64,000 nucleotides of DNA from JBOFLG01 sp051657745 (GCA_051657745.1 JBOFLG010000117.1:5825-69824), one strand, 5' to 3'. Positions 8,241-17,813 are shown, counted from the stretch's first letter. Notes: generated by a model from the letters alone, not told the origin. Made by a program: numbers and translations.

Positions 8241-9500
8241 ATGGCGCCAGTGTCGCGAGGTCGTAAGCCGAAGAAGTCCGTCAACAAGGCCAAGCGTTCC
8301 GCGCCGGGCCGGGCAAACCCAGCCCGGCGGCCAGAGTCGATGCTGGGCATGTTCCAGCAGGCCTTCGGCTCGAACGAACGACCTGAATGGTTCGACGACT
8401 CCATCCGCACCGTTCTCGACGGCGCCCGCGCATTGCTCGACGTGACTGGTCCGCGGGAGCTCGAACAGCTCACCGCGGAACTGGTCGGGGCCGAGTTGCA
8501 CCGAGCAATCCGGGACGTCAAGAGCGGCTTGCGGTTCGACTGGTGGTTCACCGACGTCGCCGACGCCACCCGTCGCCGCCTTGAGTCGGCGGCCGGAAGC
8601 GACGAGTGGCGGGCGCCGTACTGGCTGCTGCACGGCCTCGCTGCGATCGCCCCGCCAGAACTGGCCCCGAAACTGCCCACCCGTGGGTTCGTGAAGTCGC
8701 TGCGCGCCGACCCCGCACCGCCGTCCTGGCTGTGGGACGCCACCCGCAGCGCTCCGACCGGTGACATCTGGTGGATGCGCGACACCTACGGCACCCGGTA
8801 CGCCGTGATCGCCGGGTTCGAGTACCCGCACGACCCCGCCCAGCACGTGATGCTCCTCGACCTCGACGCCTCCGGCTTCGTCACCCTGGCCGATGTCGGG
8901 ATTGTCGATGACGTGCACCAGGCCGCGGAGATGTGGCGCCAGACGGTCGGCGCCTCAGCAGGAGCCGCCCGGCCGCAACTCGTCACCGATCCTGACCAGT
9001 TGCAGTGTCTGGTGCACCTCGACACTGGCGAGACCATCGTCCGCGGTGACGAGCCGCGCCCGGTACTCGACAACTGGTTTCGGGCCGACCGCCGGGTCCG
9101 CCAGCTCCACGACAGCCTGCGCCGAGCGGGCCTGCCGCTCCCTCCGCCCACGAGCCTGTACCACGGCCTTGACATCACCGTGATGACCCGCCCGTTCACC
9201 GAGTGGATGACGAACACTGCTGCCGCAGAACCGAACCCGGAGTCCGTCGATGCGCTGGCTGAGGCGTGGATGGAGGGCGCGCTGCCCGAGACCTGGTTCT
9301 CGGTGTCTCCGCGCCGAGTGGAGTTCCAACTCGCCCTCATCGGCGACTGGTACGACGACGACATCACGACCGAGGTGCTCGAGTTGCTGCCCATTTGGGT
9401 GCGCTGGCTCGGCGAACGAGGGGATCTGCCCGAGCTCCTCTCCGAACCGGTGACCGCCGCGGCTACATCTGGCGGCCCGGCCGACGCGACACCCCGGTAG
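8241..9500 (+). CDS. Uncharacterised 419-residue protein
   Basis: No family is recognised. The chain starts with a basic, lysine/arginine-rich segment (SRGRKPKKSVNKAKRSAPGR) that could be disordered and bind nucleic acid, followed by a mixed alpha/beta region rich in Trp and Asp with no signal peptide or membrane segment. The ATG at 8241 has no strong Shine-Dalgarno sequence. It sits 202 bp after the XRE-ImmA gene and 63 bp before the dioxygenase gene, on the same strand, and may form a transcription unit with the latter. Codon use looks like that of the surrounding high-GC genes. Confidence 0.7.
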   Translation: MAPVSRGRKPKKSVNKAKRSAPGRANPARRPESMLGMFQQAFGSNERPEWFDDSIRTVLDGARALLDVTGPRELEQLTAELVGAELHRAIRDVKSGLRFDWWFTDVADATRRRLESAAGSDEWRAPYWLLHGLAAIAPPELAPKLPTRGFVKSLRADPAPPSWLWDATRSAPTGDIWWMRDTYGTRYAVIAGFEYPHDPAQHVMLLDLDASGFVTLADVGIVDDVHQAAEMWRQTVGASAGAARPQLVTDPDQLQCLVHLDTGETIVRGDEPRPVLDNWFRADRRVRQLHDSLRRAGLPLPPPTSLYHGLDITVMTRPFTEWMTNTAAAEPNPESVDALAEAWMEGALPETWFSVSPRRVEFQLALIGDWYDDDITTEVLELLPIWVRWLGERGDLPELLSEPVTAAATSGGPADATPR

Positions 9501-9563
9501 GTAACGACGTTCCATCCGGGCCGGGCGACCACGAGACACCGACAAGGCGGGAGCAAAGAAAAC

Positions 9564-11894
9564 ATGGCGAGGTCGGCGCGGGAACGACTGGCACGGCTGC
9601 TCGACGACACCGGGTCGAGTGGATCGTTCAGCGCACAGGTGCAGCTGCCGGCGCGGTCGCTCCAGCTCGAGGTGCGCGGCGTCGGGCCGGTGCGGCTGCC
9701 GCTGCGCGCACCTCAGACGAAGAAGCTGATCGCGGCGGCGCGGCCGGCGAGGTTCGGACGCGGGGAGCAGACCCTCACCGACGCCACCGTCCGGGACACC
9801 TGGGAGCTCTCCCCCGACCAGCTCACCCTCGGCGGGTCTGACTGGACGGCACAGCTCGACAGCGCGCTGGAGCACTTCCGTGACGAGCTCGGGCTCCCGC
9901 CGACGGCCCGCCTTCGGGCCGAGCCGCATTCGATGCTGGTGTACGGCAAGGGGCAGTTCTTCCTCCCTCACCAGGACTCGGAGAAGGACGACGCGATGGT
10001 CGGCACGCTGGTGGTGTCGCTGCCCTCGGTACACACCGGCGGAGAGCTGGTCGTCGACCACGGCGGCACGAGCGCCACTTACCATGCCTCGCGCGACGAG
10101 CTCACCTTCGTCGCGTTCTACGCCGACTGCCGCCACCAGGTCACCCCGGTGCGGTCCGGGTACCGGGTGACGGTGACCTACAACCTGCTCACCGACACCG
10201 ACACCGACACCGCGGCAGCGGAGCCCGACCCCGCTGACGAGCTGGCGCGCTGCCTGACCGAGCACTTCACCACATCGGCCACCCAGCGCTACAGCCGCCG
10301 CGAGCTCGACCCACCGAACCGGCTGGTGGTCCTGCTCGACCACGAGTACACCCAGCGGGGCCTGAGCTGGCGCCGGCTCAAGGGCGTCGACGCGGAGCGG
10401 GCCGCCCGGGTGCGCGCCGCGGCGGTGCAGGCGGGGTGCGAGACGGTGCTCGCCCTCGCTGAGGTGAAGGAGACCTGGGGGGCCGAGCCAGCCGGCGACC
10501 ACGGTCGGGGCTACTACGGGTACGACCAGGACGACCCCGACCCGGACACCGGCGATCTCCAGCTCACCGAGCTGATCGACGACGAGATCACCCTCGGCTG
10601 GTGGACCGGCCCGGACCGCGCGGGCGGCGAGCGGATCTCGCTGGACGTGCGCGACCACGAGATGTGTGCCGTCACCCCGTCCGCGGGCCTGGCGCCCTAC
10701 GAGTCCGAGTACACCGGCTACATGGGCAACTACGGCAACACGCTCGATCGGTGGTACCGGCGCGCCGCGATCGTCGTGTGGCCGCAGGATCGGGCGTTCG
10801 CGGCCCGGGCCGAGGCCGGGTCGCAGTGGGCGATCGGCGAGCTTCGCGCCCGCATCGACAACGGAGACCTGCAGGGCGCGCGATCCGCCGCTGGGTCGCT
10901 CGCGCCGTTCTGGAGAGGCGTCGGGGCCCAACCTGGGCTGCTCGGTGCGGTGCTGGACGTCGCAGCGGGCCTCGGTGTCGCCACGACGGCGAGGATGCTG
11001 CTGGAACCGTTCCGGGTGGGGTCACTCACCCTTGAGCATGCGAGCGGTGTGGCCGCAGCCGCTGGGCGGTACGGCGACGACTGGACGCGGACCGTCATCG
11101 ACGGATGGTTCGTTTCGCAGGGCCACGACTGGGCAGACCTGGCGGACTGGGTCGACACTCAGCTGCCGGGGTTGTGCGAGGCCCTGCGCGACGCCGCAGG
11201 ATCGGAACCGGCGCGGCTCCTGGCCGCCGGAGCGTGGCACTGGATGAGCGAGCAGCTGCGGCACTGGACCACCACCGCACGAGTCGAGATCCGTCGCCCG
11301 CAGCTGGAACAGCTCAGCTTGCCGCTGACCCGCCTGCTGGACGCGGCCGACGCCACGCTCCACACGACGATCACCCACGCGCTGCGCGAGCACGACGACA
11401 CCGTGCTGGAGTGTCTGATTCCGGCGCTGCGGCTGGCGGACGCGCGAGGCACCGAAGGGCTGGACACGATCGCCCGCGACTGCGCGGACCGGCTCGGCGT
11501 GATCCTGGCCCGGCCACCTCGCGACGCTGACGACTGGTCGATCGCCTGGACCGGATGCCGGTGCGACCTCTGTGACCACCTGCGCGCGTTCCTCGCCTCC
11601 ACCACCGAACGGAACCTCGCCTGGCCGCTGGCGAAGGATGGGCGTGGCCACATCCACACCCAGATCGACGCGGCAGCGCTGCCCGTGCGGCACCAGACCC
11701 GGCGGCAGGGGCGGCCCTACACCCTGGAACTGACGAAGACCGACGCGCTGTTCACCCGCGACCAGGACGAACGACGCCAGGCCGCGACCGACCTGGCCTG
11801 GCTGACCTCGACATCGGGCCGACCAGCGACGCGAAGCGTGAACTCACCGAGCCCTCGACACGACCGGGTGCAGCGGAGCGACGGTGACGGATGA
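9564..11894 (+). CDS. Large 2-oxoglutarate/Fe(II)-dependent dioxygenase-like protein
   Basis: The 776-residue protein has an N-terminal prolyl-4-hydroxylase-type jelly roll. The iron ligands can be read as H136 and D138 (FLPHQDSEKDD) and H191 (DCRHQVTPV), with R201 in SGYRVTVTYNL as the 2-oxoglutarate anchor. The remaining 550 residues are helical, have no named domain, and include a Cys-containing GCRCDLCDHLRAF segment near residue 660 that could bind a metal. The ATG has GGCGGGAG about ten bases upstream. Related long proteins exist in bacteria and fungi but are unassigned; hydroxylation of a protein or nucleic acid is a reasonable guess. It is the last gene of the accessory block. Confidence 0.8.
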   Translation: MARSARERLARLLDDTGSSGSFSAQVQLPARSLQLEVRGVGPVRLPLRAPQTKKLIAAARPARFGRGEQTLTDATVRDTWELSPDQLTLGGSDWTAQLDSALEHFRDELGLPPTARLRAEPHSMLVYGKGQFFLPHQDSEKDDAMVGTLVVSLPSVHTGGELVVDHGGTSATYHASRDELTFVAFYADCRHQVTPVRSGYRVTVTYNLLTDTDTDTAAAEPDPADELARCLTEHFTTSATQRYSRRELDPPNRLVVLLDHEYTQRGLSWRRLKGVDAERAARVRAAAVQAGCETVLALAEVKETWGAEPAGDHGRGYYGYDQDDPDPDTGDLQLTELIDDEITLGWWTGPDRAGGERISLDVRDHEMCAVTPSAGLAPYESEYTGYMGNYGNTLDRWYRRAAIVVWPQDRAFAARAEAGSQWAIGELRARIDNGDLQGARSAAGSLAPFWRGVGAQPGLLGAVLDVAAGLGVATTARMLLEPFRVGSLTLEHASGVAAAAGRYGDDWTRTVIDGWFVSQGHDWADLADWVDTQLPGLCEALRDAAGSEPARLLAAGAWHWMSEQLRHWTTTARVEIRRPQLEQLSLPLTRLLDAADATLHTTITHALREHDDTVLECLIPALRLADARGTEGLDTIARDCADRLGVILARPPRDADDWSIAWTGCRCDLCDHLRAFLASTTERNLAWPLAKDGRGHIHTQIDAAALPVRHQTRRQGRPYTLELTKTDALFTRDQDERRQAATDLAWLTSTSGRPATRSVNSPSPRHDRVQRSDGDG

Positions 11895-11956
11895 CGGATG
11901 CACCCGGCGGCGTGAGTGACCGCGCGGGCGCCATCCGCTGACCGGTAGTGCGGGCG

Positions 11957-13114
11957 TCATCCGCCGGCCGTGCCGAGGAACTCGATGCGGCGGCTGTCCA
12001 AGGCCAGCAGCAGCGCCTGTTCCTCCTCGGCCGCGCGGGCGTCGGCCGCCGAGTGTGTCATCCGGTGCCGGAGCAAGGCGAGTTCGCTCGCGGCGTCCTG
12101 GAAGGCGCGCATTGCGGCCAGCCCGGCCCGGCCAGTGTTGGCCCGGGCCCAGATCCGAGCCTCCCGGCGCCGCGACATCGACGCGAGCATCGACACCTCA
12201 CTGCGCGAGAACCATCCCGCGTCGACGTAGGGCCGCAGGTGCCGGCCGATGAGCAAACCCTCGCGCCGGCGGGTCCAGACGACGAAGGCCACGAAGGCAA
12301 GAAACACCGGCACCTCAACCAGGACGTACACGGTGAGCAACCCGGTGCCGGCGGTGACCGCGGCCAGATTCCACAATGCGTGCGCGAGCACTGCGAGCAG
12401 ATACCCGGCGAGCGGTGCCAGGGTGCGTGGCGCCCAACTCCGGCTGGTCGCGGCGACTCCCACCCCGATGCCGATGAGCATGGTGAACATCGGGTGCGCG
12501 AACGGCGAGAGCAGCCCGCGAAGCACGAACGTCGCGGTCAGCGCCTCCTGACCACCGTCGGTGTAGGCCTGTGCGAGGTACTGGATGTTCTCGGTGAAGG
12601 CAAACCCGGCCGCACACACCCCGGCGTAGACCATGCCGTCCGTGACGCCGTCGAACTCGCGCCGCCGGAACCACCAGACGAAGAACACGGCTACTCCCTT
12701 GAGTGCCTCCTCGACAACCGGCGCCACGAGGACCGCGGTGGTGGCGATCGCGGCATCCGGGTCGGCGACGGTCTCGAGCACCGCGACGGCGCTGGTGTTG
12801 AACAGCGCGGCGACGAGGGTGGCGACGAGCGCACCCCAGAGGAAGGAGGTGAGGAGGTACCGGGTGGGCTCGGACTCGAACCGGTCGATCCAGAGGAAGG
12901 CCGGGATGACGATGCCGAGCGGAACGACCGAGGCAGCCAGCGCGAGCAGGACGGTCTGGAGCCCGAAGGTGGCGCCGAAGTACGAGGACACCACCAGGGC
13001 AGCGAGCAGGAAGCCGACGCCGCCGACACCGGTGAGCAGCCAGCCGCGCAGGGCCCGGCGGCTGGTGGGGTCGCGCCTGGTGCCGCCCGGGGCCGCGAGG
13101 AGGTCGCCGGTCAT
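11957..13114 (-). CDS. PrsW-family intramembrane metalloprotease
   Basis: The 385-residue protein has about eight hydrophobic segments and the conserved PrsW elements: PVVEEALKG (EExxK), FAFTEN, the HPMFT histidine and HALWN, which together form the membrane-embedded metal site. Bacillus PrsW performs site-1 cleavage of an anti-sigma factor; the substrate here is unknown. The C-terminal 100 residues are a basic, helical cytoplasmic extension. I chose the ATG at 13114 (MTGDLLAAPGG) rather than the GTG 57 bases upstream because the membrane domain follows directly. The gene is convergent with the dioxygenase gene and divergent from orn. Confidence 0.87.
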   Translation of the reverse strand: MTGDLLAAPGGTRRDPTSRRALRGWLLTGVGGVGFLLAALVVSSYFGATFGLQTVLLALAASVVPLGIVIPAFLWIDRFESEPTRYLLTSFLWGALVATLVAALFNTSAVAVLETVADPDAAIATTAVLVAPVVEEALKGVAVFFVWWFRRREFDGVTDGMVYAGVCAAGFAFTENIQYLAQAYTDGGQEALTATFVLRGLLSPFAHPMFTMLIGIGVGVAATSRSWAPRTLAPLAGYLLAVLAHALWNLAAVTAGTGLLTVYVLVEVPVFLAFVAFVVWTRRREGLLIGRHLRPYVDAGWFSRSEVSMLASMSRRREARIWARANTGRAGLAAMRAFQDAASELALLRHRMTHSAADARAAEEEQALLLALDSRRIEFLGTAGG

Positions 13115-13246
13115 GGCAGATGACCTTAGCCGTCCGGCGTCGGGCACCCCGGTGGCACCGTCATCGACCACCCCGGTGGCGCCGCCGCCCGAGGCTTACG
13201 GCCACCGGGCGGCTCTGTGCCGGACCGGTCGGCCTACCATGGCCCG

Positions 13247-13951
13247 ATGATGTCGACCGACCGAGCGCTCAGCGACCGCATCGTCTGGATCGACTGCGAG
13301 ATGACCGGGCTGTCACTCCAGGATGACGCGCTCGTCGAGGTGGCTGCCCTGGTCACCGATTTCGACCTCACCGTGCTCGGCGACGGTGTCGATGTCGTCA
13401 TCCGGCCGCCTGATGCCGCGCTCACCCAGATGGGCGAGTTCGTGCGGCAGATGCACACCACATCCGGGCTGCTCGACGTGCTGGCTGACGGCATCACCCT
13501 GGCCGACGCCGAGCAGCGGGTGCTCGAGTACGTGCGTGAGTGGGTTCCGGAGACCGGGCGCGCCCCGCTGGGCGGTAACACCGTGGCGACCGACCGGGCG
13601 TTCCTCGCACGTGACATGCCGAGCCTGGAGTCATGCCTGCATTACCGCATCGTCGATGTGTCCTCGATCAAGGAACTCGCCCGCCGTTGGTACCCGCGGG
13701 CGTACTTCGCGGCCCCGACGAAGACCGGCGGGCACCGGGCTCTCGCCGACATCCGCGAATCGATCGCCGAGCTGCGGTACTACCGGCAGGCGGTGTTTGT
13801 GCCGCAGCCGGGCCCGTCGTCCGACGATCTGCGGGCCCTGGCCGCTCACCACGTGGTCAGCCATGGCGACCCGGTGTCGGAGCCTGGGCCGGGCCACAGG
13901 TCGAGCCCCGAGCCGGGCCCCGACACCGTGGTCGGGACCACCCCCGGCTAA
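13247..13951 (+). CDS. orn: Oligoribonuclease
   Basis: This DEDDh 3'-5' exonuclease finishes RNA decay by hydrolysing 2-5 nt oligoribonucleotides and degrades pGpG. The N-terminus (IVWIDCEMTGLSLQDDALVE) holds the first Asp/Glu pair; GGNTVATDRAFLARDMP and HRALADIRESI hold the remaining catalytic residues and the general-base histidine. At about 235 residues it is longer than the usual 180-200, because of a Gly/Pro-rich tail of roughly 40 residues. Two adjacent ATG codons (13247, 13250) are possible starts; no Shine-Dalgarno is visible before either. tRNA-His follows 69 bp downstream. Confidence 0.95.
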   Translation: MMSTDRALSDRIVWIDCEMTGLSLQDDALVEVAALVTDFDLTVLGDGVDVVIRPPDAALTQMGEFVRQMHTTSGLLDVLADGITLADAEQRVLEYVREWVPETGRAPLGGNTVATDRAFLARDMPSLESCLHYRIVDVSSIKELARRWYPRAYFAAPTKTGGHRALADIRESIAELRYYRQAVFVPQPGPSSDDLRALAAHHVVSHGDPVSEPGPGHRSSPEPGPDTVVGTTPG

Positions 13952-14019
13952 CGGGTACCATAGTGGGCGCCGCGGGCGCTGCTCGTCACTCACATCAGGT
14001 GACGTCGGGCGCCCGTCGT

Positions 14020-14093
14020 GGTGGGTGTAGCTCAGCTGGTAGAGCATCGCGTTGTGGTCGCGAGGGCCGCGGGTTCAAGCCCCGTCACTCACC
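14020..14093 (+). tRNA. tRNA-His(GTG)
   Basis: Acceptor stem GTGGGTG/CACTCAC, D arm TAGCTCAGCTGGTAGAGC, anticodon loop with GTG, and T arm with GGGTTCAAGCC are clear. The extra G-1 at 14020 faces C73 at 14093, the identity element of histidine tRNAs. CCA is not encoded. A strong hairpin follows directly. Confidence 0.97.
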
Positions 14094-14102
14094 CCCTCCG
14101 GG

Positions 14103-14127
14103 CCCCCGGCCGACCAGGCCGGGGGTT
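14103..14127 (+). terminator. Terminator hairpin of tRNA-His
   Basis: CCCCCGGCC (14103-14111) and GGCCGGGGG (14117-14125) form a perfect 9-bp stem with a 5-base loop, ten bases after the tRNA, followed by TT. The T-tract is short, as is usual for intrinsic terminators in high-GC actinobacteria. Confidence 0.75.
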
Positions 14128-14160
14128 CGTCGCATCTGGGTTCCTTGCGAGGATGGGCCT

Positions 14161-14844
14161 ATGCGTCGCATTCTCCTGGTCGTAATTGTCGCGGTTGCGA
14201 TGACTGCCGTTGGTGGGTCGGGCGCCGGTGCCACGCCATCCGAGGTCTCCCGCGGGTGGACCTCCGGGGCATCGGCGGCGCTCACTACGCCCGGGATTCC
14301 GGGAACCATGTCGATGCATGCCAGCCTGACCGGGTCCACTCCTGCCGATGGCAGTACGGTCGAGACAGTTCGCACGGTGGCGCTGACGTTCGACGAGGCG
14401 CCGACCACGCAGTTCGCTCACATCACGGTGGTCGGCCCACGCGGTTCTGAGGTCGTCGGCACGCCGGTGGTGGCAGGACGCACGCTCACCCAGGCCCTGG
14501 CGCCTGACCTGCCGGCCGGCGAGTACACGGCGACCTACCGCATCGTCAGTATCGACGGCCATCCGATCTCGGGCGCCGTCCGGTTCACCACCACCGCCTC
14601 TGCTGGGGCGAGCAGCTCCCCCACGCCGAGCCCATCGGTCACCTCTCCGGGCCCCACCCCGACAGCTGCCCCACGCGGCGCTGCGGCCGCGCCGACCCCC
14701 TCCGCTGCGCCCGCCACGAGCCCCGCGTCCGATGACGCAGCGAGCCCTTGGACATGGCTCGCGCCCGTCGGCCTGCTGCTGGTGGTGGCGCTGGCCGTCG
14801 GGGCCGCCATCGCCCGGAGGCGCGGTGCCTCTGGGCGCGGATGA
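14161..14844 (+). CDS. CopC-like copper-binding/resistance protein with C-terminal membrane anchor
   Basis: The 227-residue protein has a signal peptide (MRRILLVVIVAVAMTAVGGS), a CopC beta-sandwich (MHASLTGSTPADGSTV and YRIVSIDGHPISGAVRF), a Ser/Pro/Ala-rich stalk and one terminal membrane segment with a basic tail. CopC binds Cu(II) in the periplasm or at the cell surface; the HASLTGSTPA and DGHPISG motifs supply probable ligands. In typical CopC the first histidine becomes the mature N-terminus; here about 30 residues lie between the signal peptide core and that histidine, so the site may be altered or a second processing step may occur. The gene stands alone between two tRNAs, without CopD beside it. 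Confidence 0.82.
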   Translation: MRRILLVVIVAVAMTAVGGSGAGATPSEVSRGWTSGASAALTTPGIPGTMSMHASLTGSTPADGSTVETVRTVALTFDEAPTTQFAHITVVGPRGSEVVGTPVVAGRTLTQALAPDLPAGEYTATYRIVSIDGHPISGAVRFTTTASAGASSSPTPSPSVTSPGPTPTAAPRGAAAAPTPSAAPATSPASDDAASPWTWLAPVGLLLVVALAVGAAIARRRGASGRG

Positions 14845-14970
14845 CGCGGTAGCCGGATGCCGGATGCCGGTGCGCCGCAGGCCCGGAGGTCGGAATTTCG
14901 CTGACCGAGGTCGGCACTGGGAGCACCGATTTCCGACCGGAACCTCGGCCCTGCTAGCGTTTGCGGTCGC

Positions 14971-15046
<76 letters not shown>

Positions 15047-15367
15047 CACTGCAGGTCACGCTGCTTGCAGGCCCGGCTCGCTCCAGTGCCGTCAGCACGG
15101 ACGGGACATATGTCGGTACTGAGCCAGCGGGCTGGTGCGAACTCCGCACGACTCCTCAGCGGCTGAGCCGAATTGCGGGCAGGGACTCGCTCGACCGCAC
15201 CCGGCATCATGGGGGAGAACTCCCGCCACGACGGCCGAGGCTCGCCTGCCGACGGCGCGTACCAGCCCTCGGGTGGCCTCACGACACGCCAGCGACCCGT
15301 TCGGGCGCCGGTGCTCCCGCAGCGCCAGCCCGGGCGCCGGCGAGACACGCCGACGCCCGGCGACGCG
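15047..15367. other. Intergenic region after tRNA-Lys, no gene recognised
   Basis: This 321-bp stretch separates tRNA-Lys from the convergent PepSY gene. Open frames in it look like composition artefacts. A CTGCA...TGCAG inverted repeat at its left end may contribute to tRNA termination. Confidence 0.4.
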
Positions 15368-16933
15368 TCATCCGGGCGTGGGGATGCCGAAGACGCGCCG
15401 GCTCCACTGAGCGCGCCGGAGCACCAGCCACTCCAGGGCCAGCACCACCGCCAGACTCACCCCGAACACCGGGAGGAGTACCGCGAGCGCCACCACGAGC
15501 ACCGCGAGCGCGGGAGTGGCCGCGAGCGGCATCCGCCCCCGAGGAGCCCCGACGACACCGGTGCCGCGGGGGCGCCGGCGCCACCACATCATCGGCCCGG
15601 TGACGCACGAAACCACGATCGCCAGGCAGAACACCGTGGTCAGCACCAGGTTGAGTGTGCCGAACCGCCGCCCCTCATGCACCGCGATGCTCTGGCTGAC
15701 CACCTTCGCCAGCACCGGGTAGTCGTCGTAGCCGTAACTGCCGGCGACCTGCCCGCTGTACTGGTCGACGTGCACCGTGCGCTCGCGGCCCGGATCGTCA
15801 AACGCGTACCCGACAGCCGAGAACACCCCTGTCTCATCGCCGGGTAGCGCTACGGTGAGCGGCCGGCCCAACCCGGCACCGCCGGCCACGGCGACCGCGG
15901 TGTCGACGTCCGCCACGGCCACCGTGCCGTCCGGCGTGCCTGACCGCGGCACCGGTGTCTCCTCCTGGGCCCACGGCACCGCGCGATGGCTGTGCGGCAG
16001 CGACTCGTCGAGGGTCGAGGTCGGGTTGGACAATGCGCCCTCGTCCTCCGACCAGAGCGAGGAGCCCGACGAGGTGGCCAGCCGTTGTGCCTGCTCACCC
16101 CACACCCCGGTCCATGGCAGGCCCGACACCAGGAGAAACAGCAGGCTCACCCCGACCGCCGCACCTGTGTGGGCGTGACCGCTACGAAGCCAGGCGCCGC
16201 GCACACCGCGCCGGCGGCTCCGACGGCGGGCGCGCCAGCCCCGCACGAACAGGTAGTACCCGGTCAGCGCCATGACGATCGCCCAGCACGAGCCGAGTTC
16301 GAGCACCAGGTCGCCCGCCCGGCCGACCATCAGGTCGCCGTGCAGGCGCACCGCTGCCCCGCTGACCGTCGTGTCGGGGTCGAGCGAGCCGAGCACCGTG
16401 GCGGTGTACGGGTCGACGAACACATCTCGTACCTCGCCGTCCGGCGTCTCCACCGTGAAGCGGGTGCTGTGGTCGGGCTCGGCGGGCTCCGTCATGGACA
16501 CCACCGCGTCGCCGGGGCGCGCCTGCGCCACCGCCAGACGCTGGGTCTCGTAGGTCTGCACCACGGTGGGTGCTGGGTCGACCCGCAACAGATCGGAGTG
16601 CAGCAGCGGCTCGAGCTGAAACCGGAACAGGTAGATGAGCCCGGTCACGGCGAGCACGAGCAGAACCGGGATGACGATGACAGAGGCGTAGAAGTGCCAC
16701 CGCCAGAAGGCCCGAAACAGACCGGCGCTGCGGCGCTGCGGCGAACGGCCCGGTTCATCGCCGGATGACGTGGGCGGCGTCGGTAGTGGAGGTGGCGCGG
16801 ACGACGTGAGCGGGCTAGGTGGTGACGTGGATGACGCCGGCGGAGATGGTGTGGCTGGTGGAGGTGGCGCGGATGATCGGGCCTGGCCGGGTCCTGTGGA
16901 TGGTGGTGGCGTGGGATCGTCGACGACGGGCAT
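15368..16933 (-). CDS. PepSY-associated transmembrane protein (PiuB/YqjH-like)
   Basis: The 521-residue membrane protein has a long proline/serine/threonine-rich cytoplasmic N-terminus (about residues 1-75) followed by four main hydrophobic segments. The layout is that of PepSY-TM proteins: FWRWHFYASVIVIPVLLVLAV, then a periplasmic PepSY part (VFVDPYTATVLG), RLHGDLM, GWRARRRSRRR, and a second PepSY module (VHVDQYSGQV, AVHEGRRFG). Family members are linked to siderophore-iron or copper handling and reduction at the membrane. The ATG at 16933 has AGGAG eight bases upstream, which excludes a longer frame. The small membrane protein at 17022 lies 88 bp upstream on the same strand, probably in one operon. 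Confidence 0.83.
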   Translation of the reverse strand: MPVVDDPTPPPSTGPGQARSSAPPPPATPSPPASSTSPPSPLTSSAPPPLPTPPTSSGDEPGRSPQRRSAGLFRAFWRWHFYASVIVIPVLLVLAVTGLIYLFRFQLEPLLHSDLLRVDPAPTVVQTYETQRLAVAQARPGDAVVSMTEPAEPDHSTRFTVETPDGEVRDVFVDPYTATVLGSLDPDTTVSGAAVRLHGDLMVGRAGDLVLELGSCWAIVMALTGYYLFVRGWRARRRSRRRGVRGAWLRSGHAHTGAAVGVSLLFLLVSGLPWTGVWGEQAQRLATSSGSSLWSEDEGALSNPTSTLDESLPHSHRAVPWAQEETPVPRSGTPDGTVAVADVDTAVAVAGGAGLGRPLTVALPGDETGVFSAVGYAFDDPGRERTVHVDQYSGQVAGSYGYDDYPVLAKVVSQSIAVHEGRRFGTLNLVLTTVFCLAIVVSCVTGPMMWWRRRPRGTGVVGAPRGRMPLAATPALAVLVVALAVLLPVFGVSLAVVLALEWLVLRRAQWSRRVFGIPTPG

Positions 16934-17021
16934 GGGTGTGCTCCTGGAACAGAAAGTGGCGATAGCGAAGAAGCGGCTCGACCCGGGCAGACCGAGGAGC
17001 CGCGAAAAAGTGCGGGTGACG

Positions 17022-17714
17022 TCAGGGAGTAGCGACGATCGGCGGGCCGCGACGCCCACGGACCGGTGAGCGCCATACATCCCGCACCACCGCAACTGGA
17101 TGCCGCTCGGCCGCAACGCACGTGCTGAGCCGGACCGCACCGGCGACCGGGGCTACCGGGGTCGGGGACATACTGCGGGCGATACGGACCAGGGCCTGGG
17201 CCACGGTGGCGAGCCCACTCACCATGGCCACCCGGCGGCCCCACGACTCCTCGACGCCGCGGAGCACCAGCACGACGAGCGCGGCTGCCAGCAGGTGCGA
17301 CAGCGCCATCCTCGGCGTGACGTTGAGCAGTGGTGCCGCGTCGAGCAGTGGCGCCGTACTGTGACGGCCAGCCGCGCCCGGCAGCACCCCGTGGTGGGTG
17401 CCGGGCAGGGGCGACCCCGGTGTCGCGAGCGACCCGGGTGTCGCGGACCCCGCACCAGCGGATGCCGCGAGCACGAGGTGGGTGAGCAGCTGGGTGGCGA
17501 TCACCACCAGCACGGCTCGCGGCCGGGCGAGCCGGTGGGTGAATAGCGGCGCACCTCCGATACCGACGACCGCGACGAGCACGGCGACCGACCCGGCATC
17601 CGGGGTGTGGCCTCCGGCGGTGCCGTGGGCGAGACCAGCGGTGCCGACCGCGAACCAGGCGAGGGCGAGTGCCCGGATCAGTCCTGCCGCCGCATCACCC
17701 CGCTCGCTCCGCAC
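17022..17714 (-). CDS. Predicted multi-pass membrane protein, unknown function
   Basis: The 230-residue protein has four or five hydrophobic helices (for example ALALAWFAVGTAGLAHG, VAVLVAVVGIGGAPLFTHRL and SHLLAAALVVLVLRG) with several histidines between them (GTHHGVLPG). No family is recognised. It is upstream of the PepSY protein in the same orientation, so a role in metal handling is possible. The GTG start has only a weak ribosome-binding site, and the C-terminal 50 residues are basic and soluble. Confidence 0.65.
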   Translation of the reverse strand: MRSERGDAAAGLIRALALAWFAVGTAGLAHGTAGGHTPDAGSVAVLVAVVGIGGAPLFTHRLARPRAVLVVIATQLLTHLVLAASAGAGSATPGSLATPGSPLPGTHHGVLPGAAGRHSTAPLLDAAPLLNVTPRMALSHLLAAALVVLVLRGVEESWGRRVAMVSGLATVAQALVRIARSMSPTPVAPVAGAVRLSTCVAAERHPVAVVRDVWRSPVRGRRGPPIVATP

Positions 17715-17813
17715 GGAGGTGAACTTAGCAAGCCGACCGTGCGCGATCCGCGCGCGCCCACGCCCTCCTCAGTCAGCACGAGAGCGCAGCCCGAGCCGCA
17801 GACCCGGGTGCGC

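Noticed and set aside
5016..11888. Depletion of the GGATGACG octamer in the accessory block as a sign of recent transfer
   Set aside because: On rereading, copies at 7051 and 9205 lie inside it, and the GH9 gene also has one; numbers are too small for a depletion claim.
5682..11956. Genomic island with attL/attR at the tRNA-Arg 3' end
   Set aside because: No second copy of the tRNA 3' end was found downstream, and no integrase is present, so island boundaries cannot be claimed.
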